DNA of 64,000 bases from Eonycteris spelaea (lineage: Eukaryota > Chordata > Mammalia > Chiroptera > Pteropodidae): contig PUFA01000162.1 of the NCBI GenBank assembly GCA_003508835.1, positions 2,356,001 to 2,420,000 of the forward strand, given 5' to 3'. Shown here piece by piece: positions 33,610 through 45,307 of the stretch; the stretch's first letter is position 1; each line of letters opens with the position of its first letter. A program made the position numbers and the translations under genes. The notes under the pieces are model-generated. The model saw nothing but the letters and a program-made list of their open reading frames with translations. It made no database searches and was not told where the DNA came from.

Positions 33610-36590
33610 GAAAATAAAACTGTCCCCAATTTGAGTCAGTAAAATAGTGACCTAGAATCACTCCAGCTCTGAATCATGGTCTGGGTCACACAGTAAATTA
33701 CTAGTAAGCTGTATTTGAAACCTTGTTGATGAAGTTGTTGAGAGGCCTCAGTTCCATGGTTAAAAATTTAAGATTTTTTTTCTCTAGGCCTCTGAATTAG
33801 AAATGATTAAGGGTTGCCTAGTCTAACTATCCATTGGATGCATGATAATGATCATCCAGTTACTTCCGAAATGCCAAAATACTACATACTGGCCACTGTT
33901 GCCTCTTATTAAGGCAGAATCTCTGACCAAAGTCATTTCATAACCAAAGTACATGCAGAAACACTGAATATTATTACCCATGTTACATCTTTATATATAT
34001 TACCTCCAAAGCTTATTTTTCATATGGTTTCATTGCTTCTAATCAAACTATTTAAACTATATTACTCAGTTTCTAGTTTTTCCTAGCAAATTTTTTGTAA
34101 GCAATTTTTTTTGAAACATAGCATTGTTTAAAACTCTTAAACCTCTTTTAACAAGTGTTGTAAGTTTAAATGCTTATTTTTGTGTTTATGTAGCTGAAGT
34201 AGGTCATTTAAAAGAAATAAGAACCAAAATAAAAATTATTAAATGGAATGGCTATTTAAATGTAAAGTGGATTCAAATACTGGACATGTAACATTTCATT
34301 GGCAGGGAACTGAAAGGTAGACTATATATTTAGGATGTGGAACAGTATGAAAAAAAATTAAAGAGTTTTATGTGTTCATAAACGTATATGTCTTTATCAG
34401 AAAAATAAAATTTTCTTATATCCATCTTGGCATCTTTCCAAACTTTTATGTGAATCTTCTTTGAAGATCAGTCTTTAGATACTTTTATGATGAGCATTAG
34501 AACATGGAATTCATGAGAAAAATACATCATGAGTTCTCTTAGTTGCCTCCCAGAATTACATAAGGTGCCTTTCAAAATACAGATGCAACCTGCCCCAAAC
34601 CTTTTATATTCCTATTTGAAAAGTGCTACAGGGAACTCAATTGTCCCTATTTTTTGAGATCTCCACATATGAATTGGATGTGTAATCATCAATTACAACC
34701 ATTGGGTATTTTTAGGATACTAAAATAAAAGGTCTTTCAGAGGGAATAAAATTCTGGTCAAAAATATTTCTGGCACCCCATTAAAAATAGATTGACTAAA
34801 AATAGTTTTTGGAGAATCTGTATTGATAAGCATGCTTCCTTTCAGACTGCCTACCCTAATCAGTTTAACAGCTTTCACAAATCTCCCTTCTTATTCCTGA
34901 TGGAATCCACTAAAAGTATATTTGCTTTGATATTGATATCATGAGGATGTGGATGCCAGCTGGTCTAATTTCTTCACTGAGATAAATCAAGTATATTGAA
35001 AAGGAAGAATGCAGATATAAAAGGCACAAGAAGGGGAAGTGAAATAGGTAGAATTGAATGGAGGTGTTAAATAATACCAGGAAACAACCCAGGGATCTTA
35101 ATGACTTGAGTTTATGTATTATTTTGTTGTTGATTCGCTGTAGCTGCTCTTTATTAATTCAGATCATTGTCAAAAACATGTCTTCTTATCCAACTGTTAG
35201 AAGGTTTAAGGGTGGTGGTAGGGAGTCATGGGTCTTTATACCACTACCCCTGTGCTGCTTTACAAAAGGTCAAGACTTGTGGGCCCTGTGGTCCCCATTA
35301 GTCAGTCTCCTATGGAGCTCTGCCCTTCTCTATCCTGATCATGTCAATATAAGGTGGGGTGGTTTTGTTTTGTTTTGTTTTTATTGTTGTTGTTGTTTTG
35401 GGGGTTCTTTTTGCACAAGCAAAGGCAAAAAAAAAAAAAGATACTTTACTTGAAAAGTACCTATTTCTCTAGAATATGAGAATGTTAGTTCTAAATAAAA
35501 AACAGTCAAAACAAATCAGATAGTCATGTTCTGTACAGATGGAAATTTGAGAAAAGGATTTCTTAGAAAACGCTAAGTCAAAAAGATGCATTTGATTTGA
35601 AGAATGACAGAAAAACATGACCTCTGTTCCTGGGCTGGACAACAGACTGGCAGAACGTACTTCACCCTTCTCAGTATAGGAACGGATTAAAGTCAGTGCA
35701 GTTTTGCGTTAGATGGCTGAGGGAAAAATCCCATCCACACTGAATCTTATTCTCAGCTGGTTTCTCTGTATTCTGTTCCATTTACTCAAAACTGGATCTT
35801 CACTTTCTGCTTAGCCTTTTATGACTGGCCATTCATTCATCATGTCTGCTGTCTTAGGATGAACTCTTAAAAAGTCAGGTAAATGGGAGGAACCATTTGG
35901 TCAGTTCCAGTCTTTGATTTCCAAATATATGGTTTTGCACACAGTCCCCTTGAAAGACATGACTGACATAGAAGGCCATGGCCATTGACATCCATGAAAT
36001 GATATCTTTGCTGATTTGTGGTTTGTGCTTGACGATTTCCAATACCCACTAAAACCCCTGTGCTTAATACAATTGGAAATACGTACTTTTTACCATATTC
36101 ATTTTCACACTGGCTTTATGCATTAGCAATAGGACTATTAGCAATTATAAAATTTAAATGAAGGGAAAAGACTTAAATTTTCTTTATGGAGAGAATGCCC
36201 AGCCCAGCTCAAAATGGATAGATTTATGTTAAAAAGTTTTCAACGAAAGGCCTATAGATAATAGAAAATACTTCTTTGATTTCAATTTTTGAGAAATGTT
36301 TTACTTATCTTGGTTGAATTTTAAAAGTAACTGCATAGCTAGATTCCCTGGGGAAGCTTTATCATAATTTGGAGTTTAGTCCTCAGCTTTACTGATTAGA
36401 GAAATCAATATTATTAGAGTTGATAAGGCTCATGGAGTCTGACTCATGTTAACTAAATACACAAAAGACTAAAATATAAACTCATAAATAAGCCATGTAT
36501 AAAATTTGGAGCATATAATTACCGTTTACTGCATGCTTGTTTTAGTAATAATTGTAATTAAATGTTCTTCACATACTGGGATGTGTCTGT
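33610..36590. other. unannotated AT-rich sequence with T/G-rich simple repeats
   Basis: About 3 kb with no recognised gene. The longest frame in the window, 131 codons at 35058-35453, runs through (TTTTG)n/(TTG)n at about 35361-35400 and a poly-A at 35429-35441. Its C-terminus is low-complexity and I do not accept it as coding. Confidence 0.5.
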
Positions 36591-36594
36591 TGGC

Positions 36595-36795
36595 AAAACT
36601 ATAGATTTGGAGTCAGACAGCCATGGGTTTCAGTATCATCCAGACTCCAACGAGCACTGTAACCTTAGCTTTTCTCATATGTGATACTGGGATAATAGCA
36701 TCAACTCATAAGATTTATCTAATGTGTATAAAGCACTAAACATAGTATCTGACACAGAATAAGCACAGTCTGCTGTTATCATCATAGTCATCCTT
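36595..36795 (+). repeat. MIR SINE
   Basis: Full-length-like sense MIR: 'tagatttggagtcagacagc', 'catgggtttcagtatcatcc', 'cactgtaaccttagcttttc', 'atactgggataatagcatca' and 'tctgacacagaataagcaca'. Confidence 0.85.
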
Positions 36796-37189
36796 CCTCC
36801 TTTCACGTTCCTTCTACTCATCATCACGAATTACATATCAAACAAATTCTATGCTCCTTGACTCAAAGCCCAATTCTTTCCACATCATCATTCTTCCTGC
36901 AAGAGTTGGGTTGGGTACTCAGCACAATTCTCTTTAAAGGAAATCCCACACAAGAAATCAAATTATAATCAAAAGGCAGTTTGAATAGAATGCAATCAAA
37001 TAAAGGGAAATCGACTAATAATTTTAACATTTATGGCTTTCAACTCTGATTCCCTGGTATATCTATCTCCACAATGGCGAAATCCTGCGGTTCAGACCCA
37101 ATAATTGGGTTGATTTATTAGTGGTGACTCTTCCAATCACTTTAATTGTTCTCTGCTTGTTTTTAGTAAAGTGTGGTAGGAGGGCTCTG

Positions 37190-37312
37190 AGAGTTGGGTT
37201 TACCTGGGAACTTGTATGAAGTACAGAATCTCAGCCCAAGCCCAGACCTGGTGAATTAGAATCTGCAAATTCCCCAGTGATTCAACTAGTCAATCAAGTG
37301 TGAGAAGCATTA
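37190..37312 (+). mobile_element. MER5A-like hAT-Charlie MITE
   Basis: 'tacctgggaacttgtatgaa', 'gtacagaatctcagcccaag', 'cccagacctggtgaattaga', 'atctgcaaattccccagtga' and 'gtgagaagcatta' keep the MER5A order (GAACTTGTTAGAAATGCAGAATCTCAGGCCCC...GAATCAGAATCTGCA...GTTTGAGAAGCA). The extreme ends are lost. Confidence 0.8.
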
Positions 37313-37315
37313 TCT

Positions 37316-38325
37316 TAAAATATTCCTCAGACTTTCTTCTAAATACTTGGTCTCATTCATTATACATAGATTCTTACTAATTGCCCTCCCATAGGGTAAC
37401 CTTATTCCCAAGTAGTCTTATTTCCAAGCCAGATAGCTTTACACTATATGTCCTTTTCTCTCCATCACTATATATGTTAAAAAAAAAAAAACTGTTGTAT
37501 AAAAAGATTAAATAAGAAAACATTTCTTTTTCTGAGTCTTTGTTTAAAAATGTCTCTGTCACTCAAGCTCTGGATCTTGGCAGATGGCCTCATTTATATT
37601 TAAGGGAAAAGATAGTTTTATATTCTTTGGTTTCAATTAGAGTCTGCTTTCCACGAGGTAATTTTTTTTCCTATCACCTTTTTGAAGTCTTTCATTTTTT
37701 TTCCATTTTGTTTCTCTGCTATGATTTCTCAGTCACTGCTGCTAAGATAAGCTCAATGTCAGACTGATGGTGACCAACTGGAAACCTGGCAATTCTGTAT
37801 AGACACTCTTGGTCTTCCAGCTTTTTCCTTACAGTACATGGATCTGTGTTTGCCAACACTGACAAGTGGGTATTCAATAAGCCATCAGTTTCTTTTTAAA
37901 TCCATTTGGATTTTAAAGAGTATTTTATAATTGTGGTCTATGATGAGGTCGGTTTCTAAAAGAGAAGGTCCATGTTAAGGCTATTTTTAAAACTTTGGCA
38001 GCTTCTCTATAGCCTGTCAAGCTCCCATTTATCTACTCTTCTCCATGAATTAACAGAGCTGAAAAAGCACCAATCTATAGTTATGTCCACATTCTACCTC
38101 TCCGCTAAATTAAAACATGGGAATCTGTGTAAACAAACTGGAGGTCATTTTAGTCTTCAGGTTCATAGAACCAAGAGACGCACTATTTAAACATTTGTAT
38201 TTGTATTATACACCCATTTGAGTCTTGACCTTACATATTTAAACGGATCGTGAAGTCATTTCTCCAGCATTTGTACGAAAGCTTTCTCCAAAATGTTTTA
38301 GATTATTTTTCAGTTACTGAATCAA
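37316..38325. other. unannotated sequence
   Basis: A poly-A run at about 37480-37491 and frames of 75 codons (37540-37767) and 72 codons (37972-38190) without motifs. Confidence 0.4.
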
Positions 38326-38329
38326 ATCT

Positions 38330-38510
38330 TTCATTATTATAAGAGGAAATTGGAGATAATTTTCCCTCATTTTACTAAGCCTGTAGTTTAGAGAGGTAAG
38401 AACATTTATCTAGGTCTAAAAAAAAAAAAGAAAGAAAAAAAAAAAAATTAGTGACTAAGCCAAGAGTTATAATCCAGGAGTTTTAGGTTCTGGGCCACTG
38501 CTCCATTAAA
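38330..38510 (-). repeat. MIR SINE interrupted by an A-rich expansion
   Basis: Antisense MIR: 'ggaaattggagataattttc', 'gtagtttagagaggtaagaa', then A/GAAA-rich sequence at about 38419-38448, and the core continues with 'tagtgactaagccaagagtt' and 'ataatccaggagttttaggt'. The A-run replaces the expected CAAGGTCACACAGC segment. Confidence 0.65.
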
Positions 38511-39435
38511 TAGCTCATATTATAGCAATTGCATGGCAAATTTAAAATTCCTTAATTCCTCATTTAAGAAAACCAATGAGGAAGTACTGATTTATTTTTC
38601 ACTAGGCTTATCCTTCCTTTTCGAAGCTCCATCTAGTGACTAAGATTTTTTTTTTCTTCATGTTGTCAGAAGAGCTTAAAAAAATATATTTTCAGATCCA
38701 AGCATTTAAACAAGGGAGGCTGTAACTTAGTTATGCTGCATGTATTCAATTAGCTTGTGAAATCTTATCTCTTCTACCAGTAAAAAGAACTTAAAAAGGG
38801 AACATTGAAATTCCAAAAGGAGCAAGAGGGTGTTTTTGGCAGCAAGATGACTCAACTGAAAGACAGCTTAGTAGCCAAAAATGGTACTTTTTGTCATTTT
38901 GTTTTCCTTTGAAGAGGTATGTCGAGCTACAGAGGGAGGAACTGAACATACAGAGCTAGAAAAGCTGCCAGGGGAATATCTCTTATGGTGCTCAGGGTTA
39001 GAGGTCATTGGCTTCTTGTTTCTTTCTCTACACTTAACAACTGTCTCCACAGAAGAACTAGATGAGAGTCTTTCTAGGGATAGATACCTTTTTTTTTTTT
39101 CATATTTTGTCTGTCCCCTTATTTTCATATGTTTTATCATTTTTAATGTCCTTTGATTTTCTGATTTCTCTGTTACCATCTCAACCAAACAATGAGTACT
39201 TTTTGTGGTGTTGAAGAACTCAAGATTTCTGTCAATTCTAAAATTAAAAAATATGTATATTTTGCTGTGACCTATGATGTGATTATCTCAGCACAATGGC
39301 TAACTCAGCATTTTGTGTCCAGCAGTAAATTGGTATCCTAATCAGAAAATGTATTGTTTTCATAATAAAATCAATTATTTTTAGACATACAGGGCCCTCA
39401 AAAAACCAATTTGTAATATCAGCCTCAAAAATAAA
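38511..39435. other. unannotated sequence with overlapping antisense frames
   Basis: Frames of 106 codons (38868-39188, minus) and 91 codons (38881-39156, plus) cover the same bases on opposite strands. Neither shows a domain, and the T-run at 39090 explains the Phe block of the plus frame. Confidence 0.45.
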
Positions 39436-39439
39436 ATAG

Positions 39440-39870
39440 CTGGTCATTTCAGTAATAAAATAAGTTTATTCAGGAATAACAGATGATTGCAATTTGGGAT
39501 GCGTAAGCTATGGTGAACCATAGGCAAGTCTGAAGAGACAAAGAGAAGGTTTGCTTTTGTTAGGTCTTAGGAGGAAATTTGGGGATTTGTTTTGAACAAA
39601 AGATTGTTGCAGAAGAACAAGAGTTTGAAGGTGTGGCGGTTTTTTATTGGCTGCACACAGTGGTTATTGTGTTGCTAAAATAGGGAGGAAACTCCTTTCC
39701 TTAAAAGCAAGAGATGAAATATCTATGTGAACAATGTCCTCTACTTTTGTCAAAATAATTATCTTTCTTATTCCTCATGGTTATGTAGGCTGCGACTCAG
39801 GGAAGCTCCATTAGAGATCCCTCTTCAGAGCTTCCTGACTCCATTTTAAATGGGGTTTCATTTATTTTAT
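39440..39870 (-). mobile_element. possible solitary LTR, antisense (unnamed)
   Basis: 'taagtttattcaggaataac', 'gcaatttgggatgcgtaagc', 'aagtctgaagagacaaagag', 'ggctgcgactcagggaagct' and 'gcttcctgactccattttaa' resemble the general layout of an old ERV LTR in antisense orientation. I cannot name the family, and no flanking duplication was found. Confidence 0.3.
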
Positions 39871-39874
39871 TTTA

Positions 39875-40625
39875 CATTAATAATATTTCCCTCTTTATTG
39901 GTTACTATAACTTTATTGGGCCACTCTGTCTCTGTCAACGGAGTCTACAAACCCTTTCACAAGCCTTCCATCTCCTTTGTGATTATTTTGTTTTGCTGCT
40001 GTCATTTCCATCTACAAAAAAATTCTTTTTTTGCATTTTTGTTTTACAAATCCTCAAATCAAATGCCAATTCCTAAGACCAACATAGATCTAGAACTCAT
40101 ATTCTTCCCAGTGGATCAAGTTTAAGAGCTACTGGAGAATCTTCGGGAGAAGGCAAAACATTCTAGAATGTTACCAGATCAAAAACATTTTCTGTACATT
40201 TGAAAAGTTGTAGACTGAATTGACTTAACAAATTTTTCTTCATGGGAGTATAGTGTACTCAGTGATTTATTCAAATCAACACCATCAGAAAGCAGTCTCT
40301 AAGTATGTGATATTTTGCTTGGATGGATGAGAATAAGAAGAAAAAAGAGGAGGAGGGGATATGGTATCATGGAATAATAGTCCAGTTGGTCCAACCTTAG
40401 ACATTTCCTTCATCCACATAACACCAGAAAAATCTTAGAGACAAGATTTTGCTAAGATTCTAAACATGAGTAAGAGTTAAATACCCTGGGCTTGTGTCTC
40501 CTCAGCTGGAAATAGTAGATGCTCATGAATTTCTTTGGGTGAGAGGAGCATTAGTGATTTACTGTTCGTAAAGGGGTGTCTCATATATCTCAGGTGTCCT
40601 GGAAGAGAAGCAAAAGTTGAGAGTC
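39875..40625. other. unannotated sequence
   Basis: A 91-codon frame (39850-40125, plus) overlaps the candidate LTR end and is Phe/Ile-rich without a motif. Confidence 0.4.
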
Positions 40626-40629
40626 ACCT

Positions 40630-40755
40630 ATTTAGAAGGTGTTCATCTGATAGAGGAAATGTAAGGTGTGGATGGGTTGGTAATTCCCCAAGGTTGTATA
40701 GCTTTGTAGTTGCAGAGCAAGAACAGCAAGAACCAGAATCCAGGTCGCAAAAATC
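40630..40755 (-). repeat. MIR SINE fragment
   Basis: 'catctgatagaggaaatgta', 'ggttggtaattccccaaggt', 'tgtatagctttgtagttgca' and 'gagcaagaacagcaagaacc' followed by 'agaatccaggt' match the antisense MIR core. Confidence 0.65.
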
Positions 40756-41078
40756 CCAGTACTGCTTGCTTAACAGCATGTTGTCTAGTTAATAGTTCCT
40801 TTCCACCTGTTGGCCAATCCTCATGACTCCTACCACCTTTATTGAATAGTGGCAAATTCCAAGTCAGCGTTTATAGGAAACTCTAGGACCATATGCCCCC
40901 TATGCACCATACTACAGTGGTCTGACCCATATAAGAGAAAAAGATGCACATGAGAAATATCTATGTGCAGTAAAGATATAATATTAAATACACTAAAATA
41001 TTAAAGCACAACTAGAATGGAATATCCTGAAAAACAATCAGAAGAGGATGTGTTTACTTTTTTCTGGTACTAACTTTT

Positions 41079-42351
41079 TGTTATTGTTAGGCACTAGATT
41101 TATATATTTAGTTGACATTCACTATTATTTTATATTAGTTTCAGGTGTATGGCATAGTGGTTAGACATTTATATAATTTATAAGGTGTTCCCCTGATTTG
41201 TATAGTACCTACCTGGCACTATATGTAGTTATTACAATATTATTGTCTATATTCCTTATGCTGTCTTTTATATCCCCGTGACTATTTTTTAACTACAATT
41301 TTTATTTCTTATTCCTTTCACCTTTTTAACCGATCCTTCCAACCCTCCTCCCATCTGACAATCATCATGTTCTTTGTATCTATGAGTCTGTTTCTGTTTT
41401 GTTCTTAACTTTGTTCTTTAGATGCACATGAGTGAGATCACATGGTATTTGTCTTTCTCTGTTTGACTTATTTCACTTAGCATAATACCCTCTAGGCCCA
41501 TCTATGTTGTTGCAAATGGTAAGATTTCATTCTTTTTCATGGCTGAGTAATATTCCATCATGTATATGTACCACATCGTTCTAATCCAATAGTCTATTTA
41601 TTGATGGGCACTTAGGTTGCTTCCAAATCTTGGCTATCATAATAGCACTGCAATAAACATAAGAATGGACATATCTTTTTGAATTAGTGGTTTGAAATTC
41701 TTCAGATAAATACCCAGAAGTTGAATTGCTGGGTCATAAGGTAGTTCTATTTTTAATGTTTTAAGGAACCTCCATACTATTTTCCATAGTGGCTGCACCG
41801 ATTTGCAATCCCACCAATAGTGCTTGAGGGTTTTCTTTTCTTCACATCCTCGCCAATACTTGTTTGTTGATTTATTGATGATGACCATTCTGACAGGTGT
41901 AAGATGATATCTCATTCTGATTTTCATTTACATTTATCTGATGGTTAGTGCCATTGAACTCTATTTCATATGTCTATTGACCAGCTATATGTCTTCTTTG
42001 AAAAAAATGTCTATTCAGGTCCACTGCCCTTTTTAAATTTGGATTCTGAGGGGTTTTTGGTGTTGAATTGCATGAATTTTTTTTATAAATTTTGGATTTT
42101 AACCCCTTATTAGATGTATTATTGGTGAGTATCTTCCATTCAGTCAGTTGTCTTTTCATTTTCTTGATGGTTTCCTTTGCTGTGAAAACCTTTTTAGTTT
42201 CATGTAGTCCTACTTGTTTATTTTTTACTTTGTTTCCCTTGCCCAAGGAGATATATTAGAAAAAATATTACTAAGAGCAATGTCAGAGTGTTTACTACCT
42301 ATTTTTTCCTCTAAGGGTCTTATGGTTTAGGTCTTAAATTTAAGTCTTTAA
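41079..42351 (-). mobile_element. 5'-truncated LINE-1 with target-site duplication
   Basis: Antisense L1. The left end is the 3' UTR ('attagtttcaggtgtatggc', 'tagttattacaatattattg') and the right part is ORF2 C-terminal sequence ('catggctgagtaatattcca', 'tgcaataaacataagaatgg', 'ctgggtcataaggtagttct'). It is flanked by an imperfect 17-base direct repeat, TTCTGGTACTAACTTTT at 41062-41078 and TTCTGGTGCTAACTCTT at 42352-42368 (15 of 17 identical). This is the signature of a single target-primed insertion truncated at its 5' end. The 3' UTR type resembles bat L1 as I remember it. Confidence 0.9.
41637..42246 (-). pseudogene. L1 ORF2 C-terminal remnant (inactive)
   Basis: Two minus-strand frames belong to one broken ORF2. 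The upstream one (41974-42246) carries AKETIKKMKRQLTEWKIL and DLNRHFFQRRHI, and the downstream one (41637-41927) carries QPLWKIVWRFLK and ELPYDPAIQLLGIY. These are conserved parts of the L1 ORF2 region C-terminal to the reverse transcriptase. A frame break lies between about 41927 and 41974. Endonuclease and reverse transcriptase domains are absent, so no active product is possible. Confidence 0.9.
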
Positions 42352-42369
42352 TTCTGGTGCTAACTCTTG

Positions 42370-42955
42370 CAAACTAGCTCAGGCTAATCAATTTGGGAGG
42401 AGCTGCTGCCTTATGGTGGTTGTCATTTTGATAATGAGGTTAGTAATTTCTTGGTGCCATATGAAATATTAAGGTCAGAGAGGCTAGAACATAATGCAAG
42501 GCAAGATTGGCAACTACTGAGGCTGCTCTCTCTGTGATCTCGTGAATGGGAGTTCTCTGCTTGAATGCTCTTTCTGGAGGGGTTAAGGCTTTAGAGACTG
42601 ATTTTTTTCTCACAAAACCTTCATTATTGCTTTGTTCCCCACAGATACCTTTTTTTTCTTTAAGATGTAAACACTTTCTAGGTACTGAATGAATCCATCT
42701 TTATTTCTTGGAAAGGAGTTTGGTTAAACTATTTGAATTTCAGAATTTGCAGAACTGCTTTTTTTTTTTTCCTTCTTAGCAGGAAGAGAGTCCTGGATAT
42801 TTATTTGTAAGAAGATGTGGAATAAAGTAATAATAATAACATAGCGCTGAAAGCTTTTTATTTGTGTTTGTCTTGTGCGTATATATGTGTGTCTGCATAA
42901 TAAGGGGAGAAGATTAAGCACAAGCGGCAGCCAGCAGTCTCCCCGTGTTGTACAT
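42370..42955. other. unannotated sequence
   Basis: A T-run lies at about 42759-42770. A 100-codon minus frame (42724-43026) runs from this T-run region into the neighbouring MITE and is not coding. Confidence 0.4.
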
Positions 42956-42959
42956 GATC

Positions 42960-43254
42960 TCCCATCGTAACCAATAGAAATATAATGTGAGCCCATCAAT
43001 GTAATTTTAATTTTTGCAATAGCCACATTGAAAATAAATAAAAATAATCACATGAAATTAGTTTTAATAATAGATTTTATTTAACCCAACATATTCAATA
43101 TATTATCATGTATCAATATAAAAATGACAATGAGCTATTTTACAAGAGTTTTGTTTGTTTGTTTGTTTGTTTTCATTACATCTTAGAAGTCCAGTGTAAA
43201 TTTTATGCACAAAATACATTACCATGAGTAGTGGCTGCTCTATTTAACAGCATA
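42960..43254 (+). mobile_element. hAT-like MITE, internally deleted
   Basis: The left end 'gtaaccaatagaaatataat', 'gtgagcccatcaatgtaatt', 'tagccacattgaaaataaat', 'ttaataatagattttattta' and 'tattcaatatattatcatgt' is followed by 'ttagaagtccagtgtaaatt' and the right end 'gagtagtggctgctctattt'. The expected GCACATCTCAATTCGGACTAG segment is missing. It is of the same family as 7745-7875. A (GTTT)n array lies inside. Confidence 0.65.
43149..43174. repeat. (GTTT)n simple repeat
   Basis: About six GTTT units inside the MITE, replacing its T-rich central part. Confidence 0.92.
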
Positions 43255-43499
43255 GTTATACAACAAAAATCTAACTTTCTTGTTTGGAATTCAAGATAGT
43301 TCATAATCTGTCTTCTAGTTGGTTTTTGAAAAATCTTTGTACCCCTGTGCTTCTATATTCCACCTCACCAATTCACTTCTCATTTCCTAAACACGTTACA
43401 GACTTTCTCTTTTAATGCCTACAGAGTCCTTTACCTCCCTTTACTCTATCCATGTCTTAAAATAGCTTTGGAAGCAGCCCAATATCGGCTTTTATGGGT

Positions 43500-43615
43500 T
43501 TTGATTGAGATTCAATTCCAACTTCATTGCTTAAAAATTAGGTCAACTTAAGAAAATCAATTAGCCTCTTTAAATGCCACATAACCTATCTTTAAAGTGA
43601 GAATAGTACTTGAGT
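43500..43615 (+). repeat. MIR SINE
   Basis: 'ttgagattcaattccaactt', 'ggtcaacttaagaaaatcaa', 'ttagcctctttaaatgccac' and 'atctttaaagtgagaatagt' form an eroded sense MIR core. Confidence 0.6.
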
Positions 43616-44390
43616 GTGTGGTGGGGGGCAGAAGGGGGTGTGCGTGTTATTGTCAGAACCAGAGAGCAAGAGAGTTAACTGATGTAATGAATGCAAAAAA
43701 ATAACAAAATATTTTCTCTTCTTTCATTTGCTTTTCAAGTTTGTTTTGAGGGTAGCACTCCCATCCCCATCTGCCAGCAGTGTCTAAGCTTACTTAAGTA
43801 AGCATCTTCTTTTTTCTTTAATTATCATATTTTCACCTACAATATCTTAACCCACCTTAAATAGTCCATGTTTAATCTTTGCTCCTCAGTTACCATTTTT
43901 TTGCCTTTTTCTTCTCCCATACTGCAAAAATGCTAGCAACAAAATGTACAGCTCAACTTGGAAATGAGTGACCCTGGTGCCAAGTGGCACAGGTATATTT
44001 CTGCTGGGGCCAAGATCCAACAAGCTACCACTGAAATCTCTGCCCAGCTCAGGGCGACAGCATTGCCAGGACTGCCCCTGCTGTAACAGTTTCCTAGGCA
44101 ACCAATACACACTACCACTGGAGGAAATGAAAGGAAAAAGAGGAAAAACCTGCATCATTTCTACAGTTTTTAATATTTGTATGTATGTGATAAAAATATT
44201 GAAAATATATGGATAACTGAGCATATGTTTTATTATTTCATGCCATGTTAGTTATGACCTTGGTATATATTTAATAGAATTGCTACTGAATTACTAGTGA
44301 TGGTGTTTTGTGAGTGAAATTAGATATTTAGTGGAGTAAGATTTATAGTTTTTGAATGGCAGTCTTGCCCATCTGACACTAGATTTAATT
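43616..44390. other. unannotated sequence
   Basis: It holds a 112-codon minus frame (43886-44224), a second minus frame inside it (43933-44118) and an 82-codon plus frame over the same bases. No domain is seen, so coding is doubtful. A G/T-rich patch lies at 43615-43650. Confidence 0.4.
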
Positions 44391-44394
44391 CTGC

Positions 44395-45115
44395 ATTTGA
44401 TGTGTGTTGAATTTTATAAATGGTATTTTAAATTTTCTTAATTGCTTGTTGCTAATATATATAAAGTACAATTGAATTCTGTACTCTTTATTCAGAAATC
44501 TTGCTAAATCACTTTATTAACTCTAATAACTTCCATGTAGATTCTTTAGGGTTTTCTACATATATATAATCAAGTCATCTGCCAATAATAGGATTTGAAT
44601 TTTTCATTTCCTTATAACTCATTCCTTTTTTATATTCCTTTCTTGCTTTCACACTGGCTACAACTTCTACTACAATAGTGAATAAAGTAGGGTTAGGGGA
44701 CAACTGTCTTTTATTCCCTGAATCAGGGAAAATCTTCAAAAGTCCATTAAGTATAATATTTCCTGAAGTAAAAATGGAGATAGATTTTGTCCTATTCCAA
44801 ATTTACTAAGAGGGTTTTGAAAAATCACAAATGGAAGTATAATTTATCAAATTCTTCTTTTGCAGCTACTGAAATAATTATATGATTTTTCTTCTTCATT
44901 TTATAAATGTGATGGTTTAAATTGATTGATTTTTAGTTGATAAACCAATATTTGATTTCTGGAATTAACCCAATTGATCATAATGTATTATTTTTTCATT
45001 GGATTTCTTCTGCTATTTAGAATTTTTGTAATCATATTCATAACACAGTTGATACTTTTCATTTCTTGTAATGTCTTTGGAAGGTTTGAGGATCAAAGTT
45101 ATTGTGTCTCCTAAA
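44395..45115 (-). mobile_element. older LINE-1 ORF2 (reverse transcriptase region), antisense
   Basis: The plus strand reads 'atgtagattctttagggttt', 'aatcaagtcatctgccaata', 'ccattaagtataatatttcc', 'tcttcttttgcagctactga', 'aattattatatg-like' and 'cttcattttataaatgtgat', then 'gaattaacccaattgatcat'. These are the antisense segments of the L1 reverse transcriptase coding region in the correct order. It is far more diverged than the 41079-42351 copy and has no open frame. Confidence 0.75.
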
Positions 45116-45149
45116 GTAAGCATATATTTGCCTTTGACTCTATAAGGTA

Positions 45150-45212
45150 TCATCCTATCCATCTCTCCATCCTCATCTGTCCATCCATCTGTTCATTCAT
45201 TCATTCATTCTA
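45150..45212. repeat. (CATC)n/(TTCA)n simple repeat
   Basis: 'ccatctctccatcctcatct', then 'ccatccatctgttcattcat' and 'tcattcattc' form a compound tetranucleotide array. Confidence 0.9.
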
Positions 45213-45229
45213 CAAATATTTATAGAGGG

Positions 45230-45307
45230 GCAATATAGTATAGTGTTAAAAGTATAGATTCTAGATGACCTATGTCTGAATCCTTTTTCAAGAATTGTGA
45301 CTACCTC
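45230..45307 (+). repeat. MIR SINE, 5' part (split)
   Basis: 'gcaatatagtatagtgttaa', 'aagtatagattctagatgac' and 'ctatgtctgaatcctttttc' are the tRNA-related start of a sense MIR. It breaks off at the LTR-like element and resumes at 45837. Confidence 0.75.

Noticed and set aside
35058..35453. 131-codon frame, the longest in the window
   Set aside because: Its C-terminal part is encoded by (TTTTG)n/(TTG)n and poly-A. No domain, no splice context, no codon-use evidence.
38868..39188. Antisense pair of 106- and 91-codon frames
   Set aside because: Complementary open frames, low-complexity Ser and Phe runs, and no known protein family.
43886..44224. 112-codon minus frame with an overlapping minus frame and plus frame
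   Set aside because: Three frames open over the same bases reflect local lack of stops. None has a recognisable domain or start context that I would trust.
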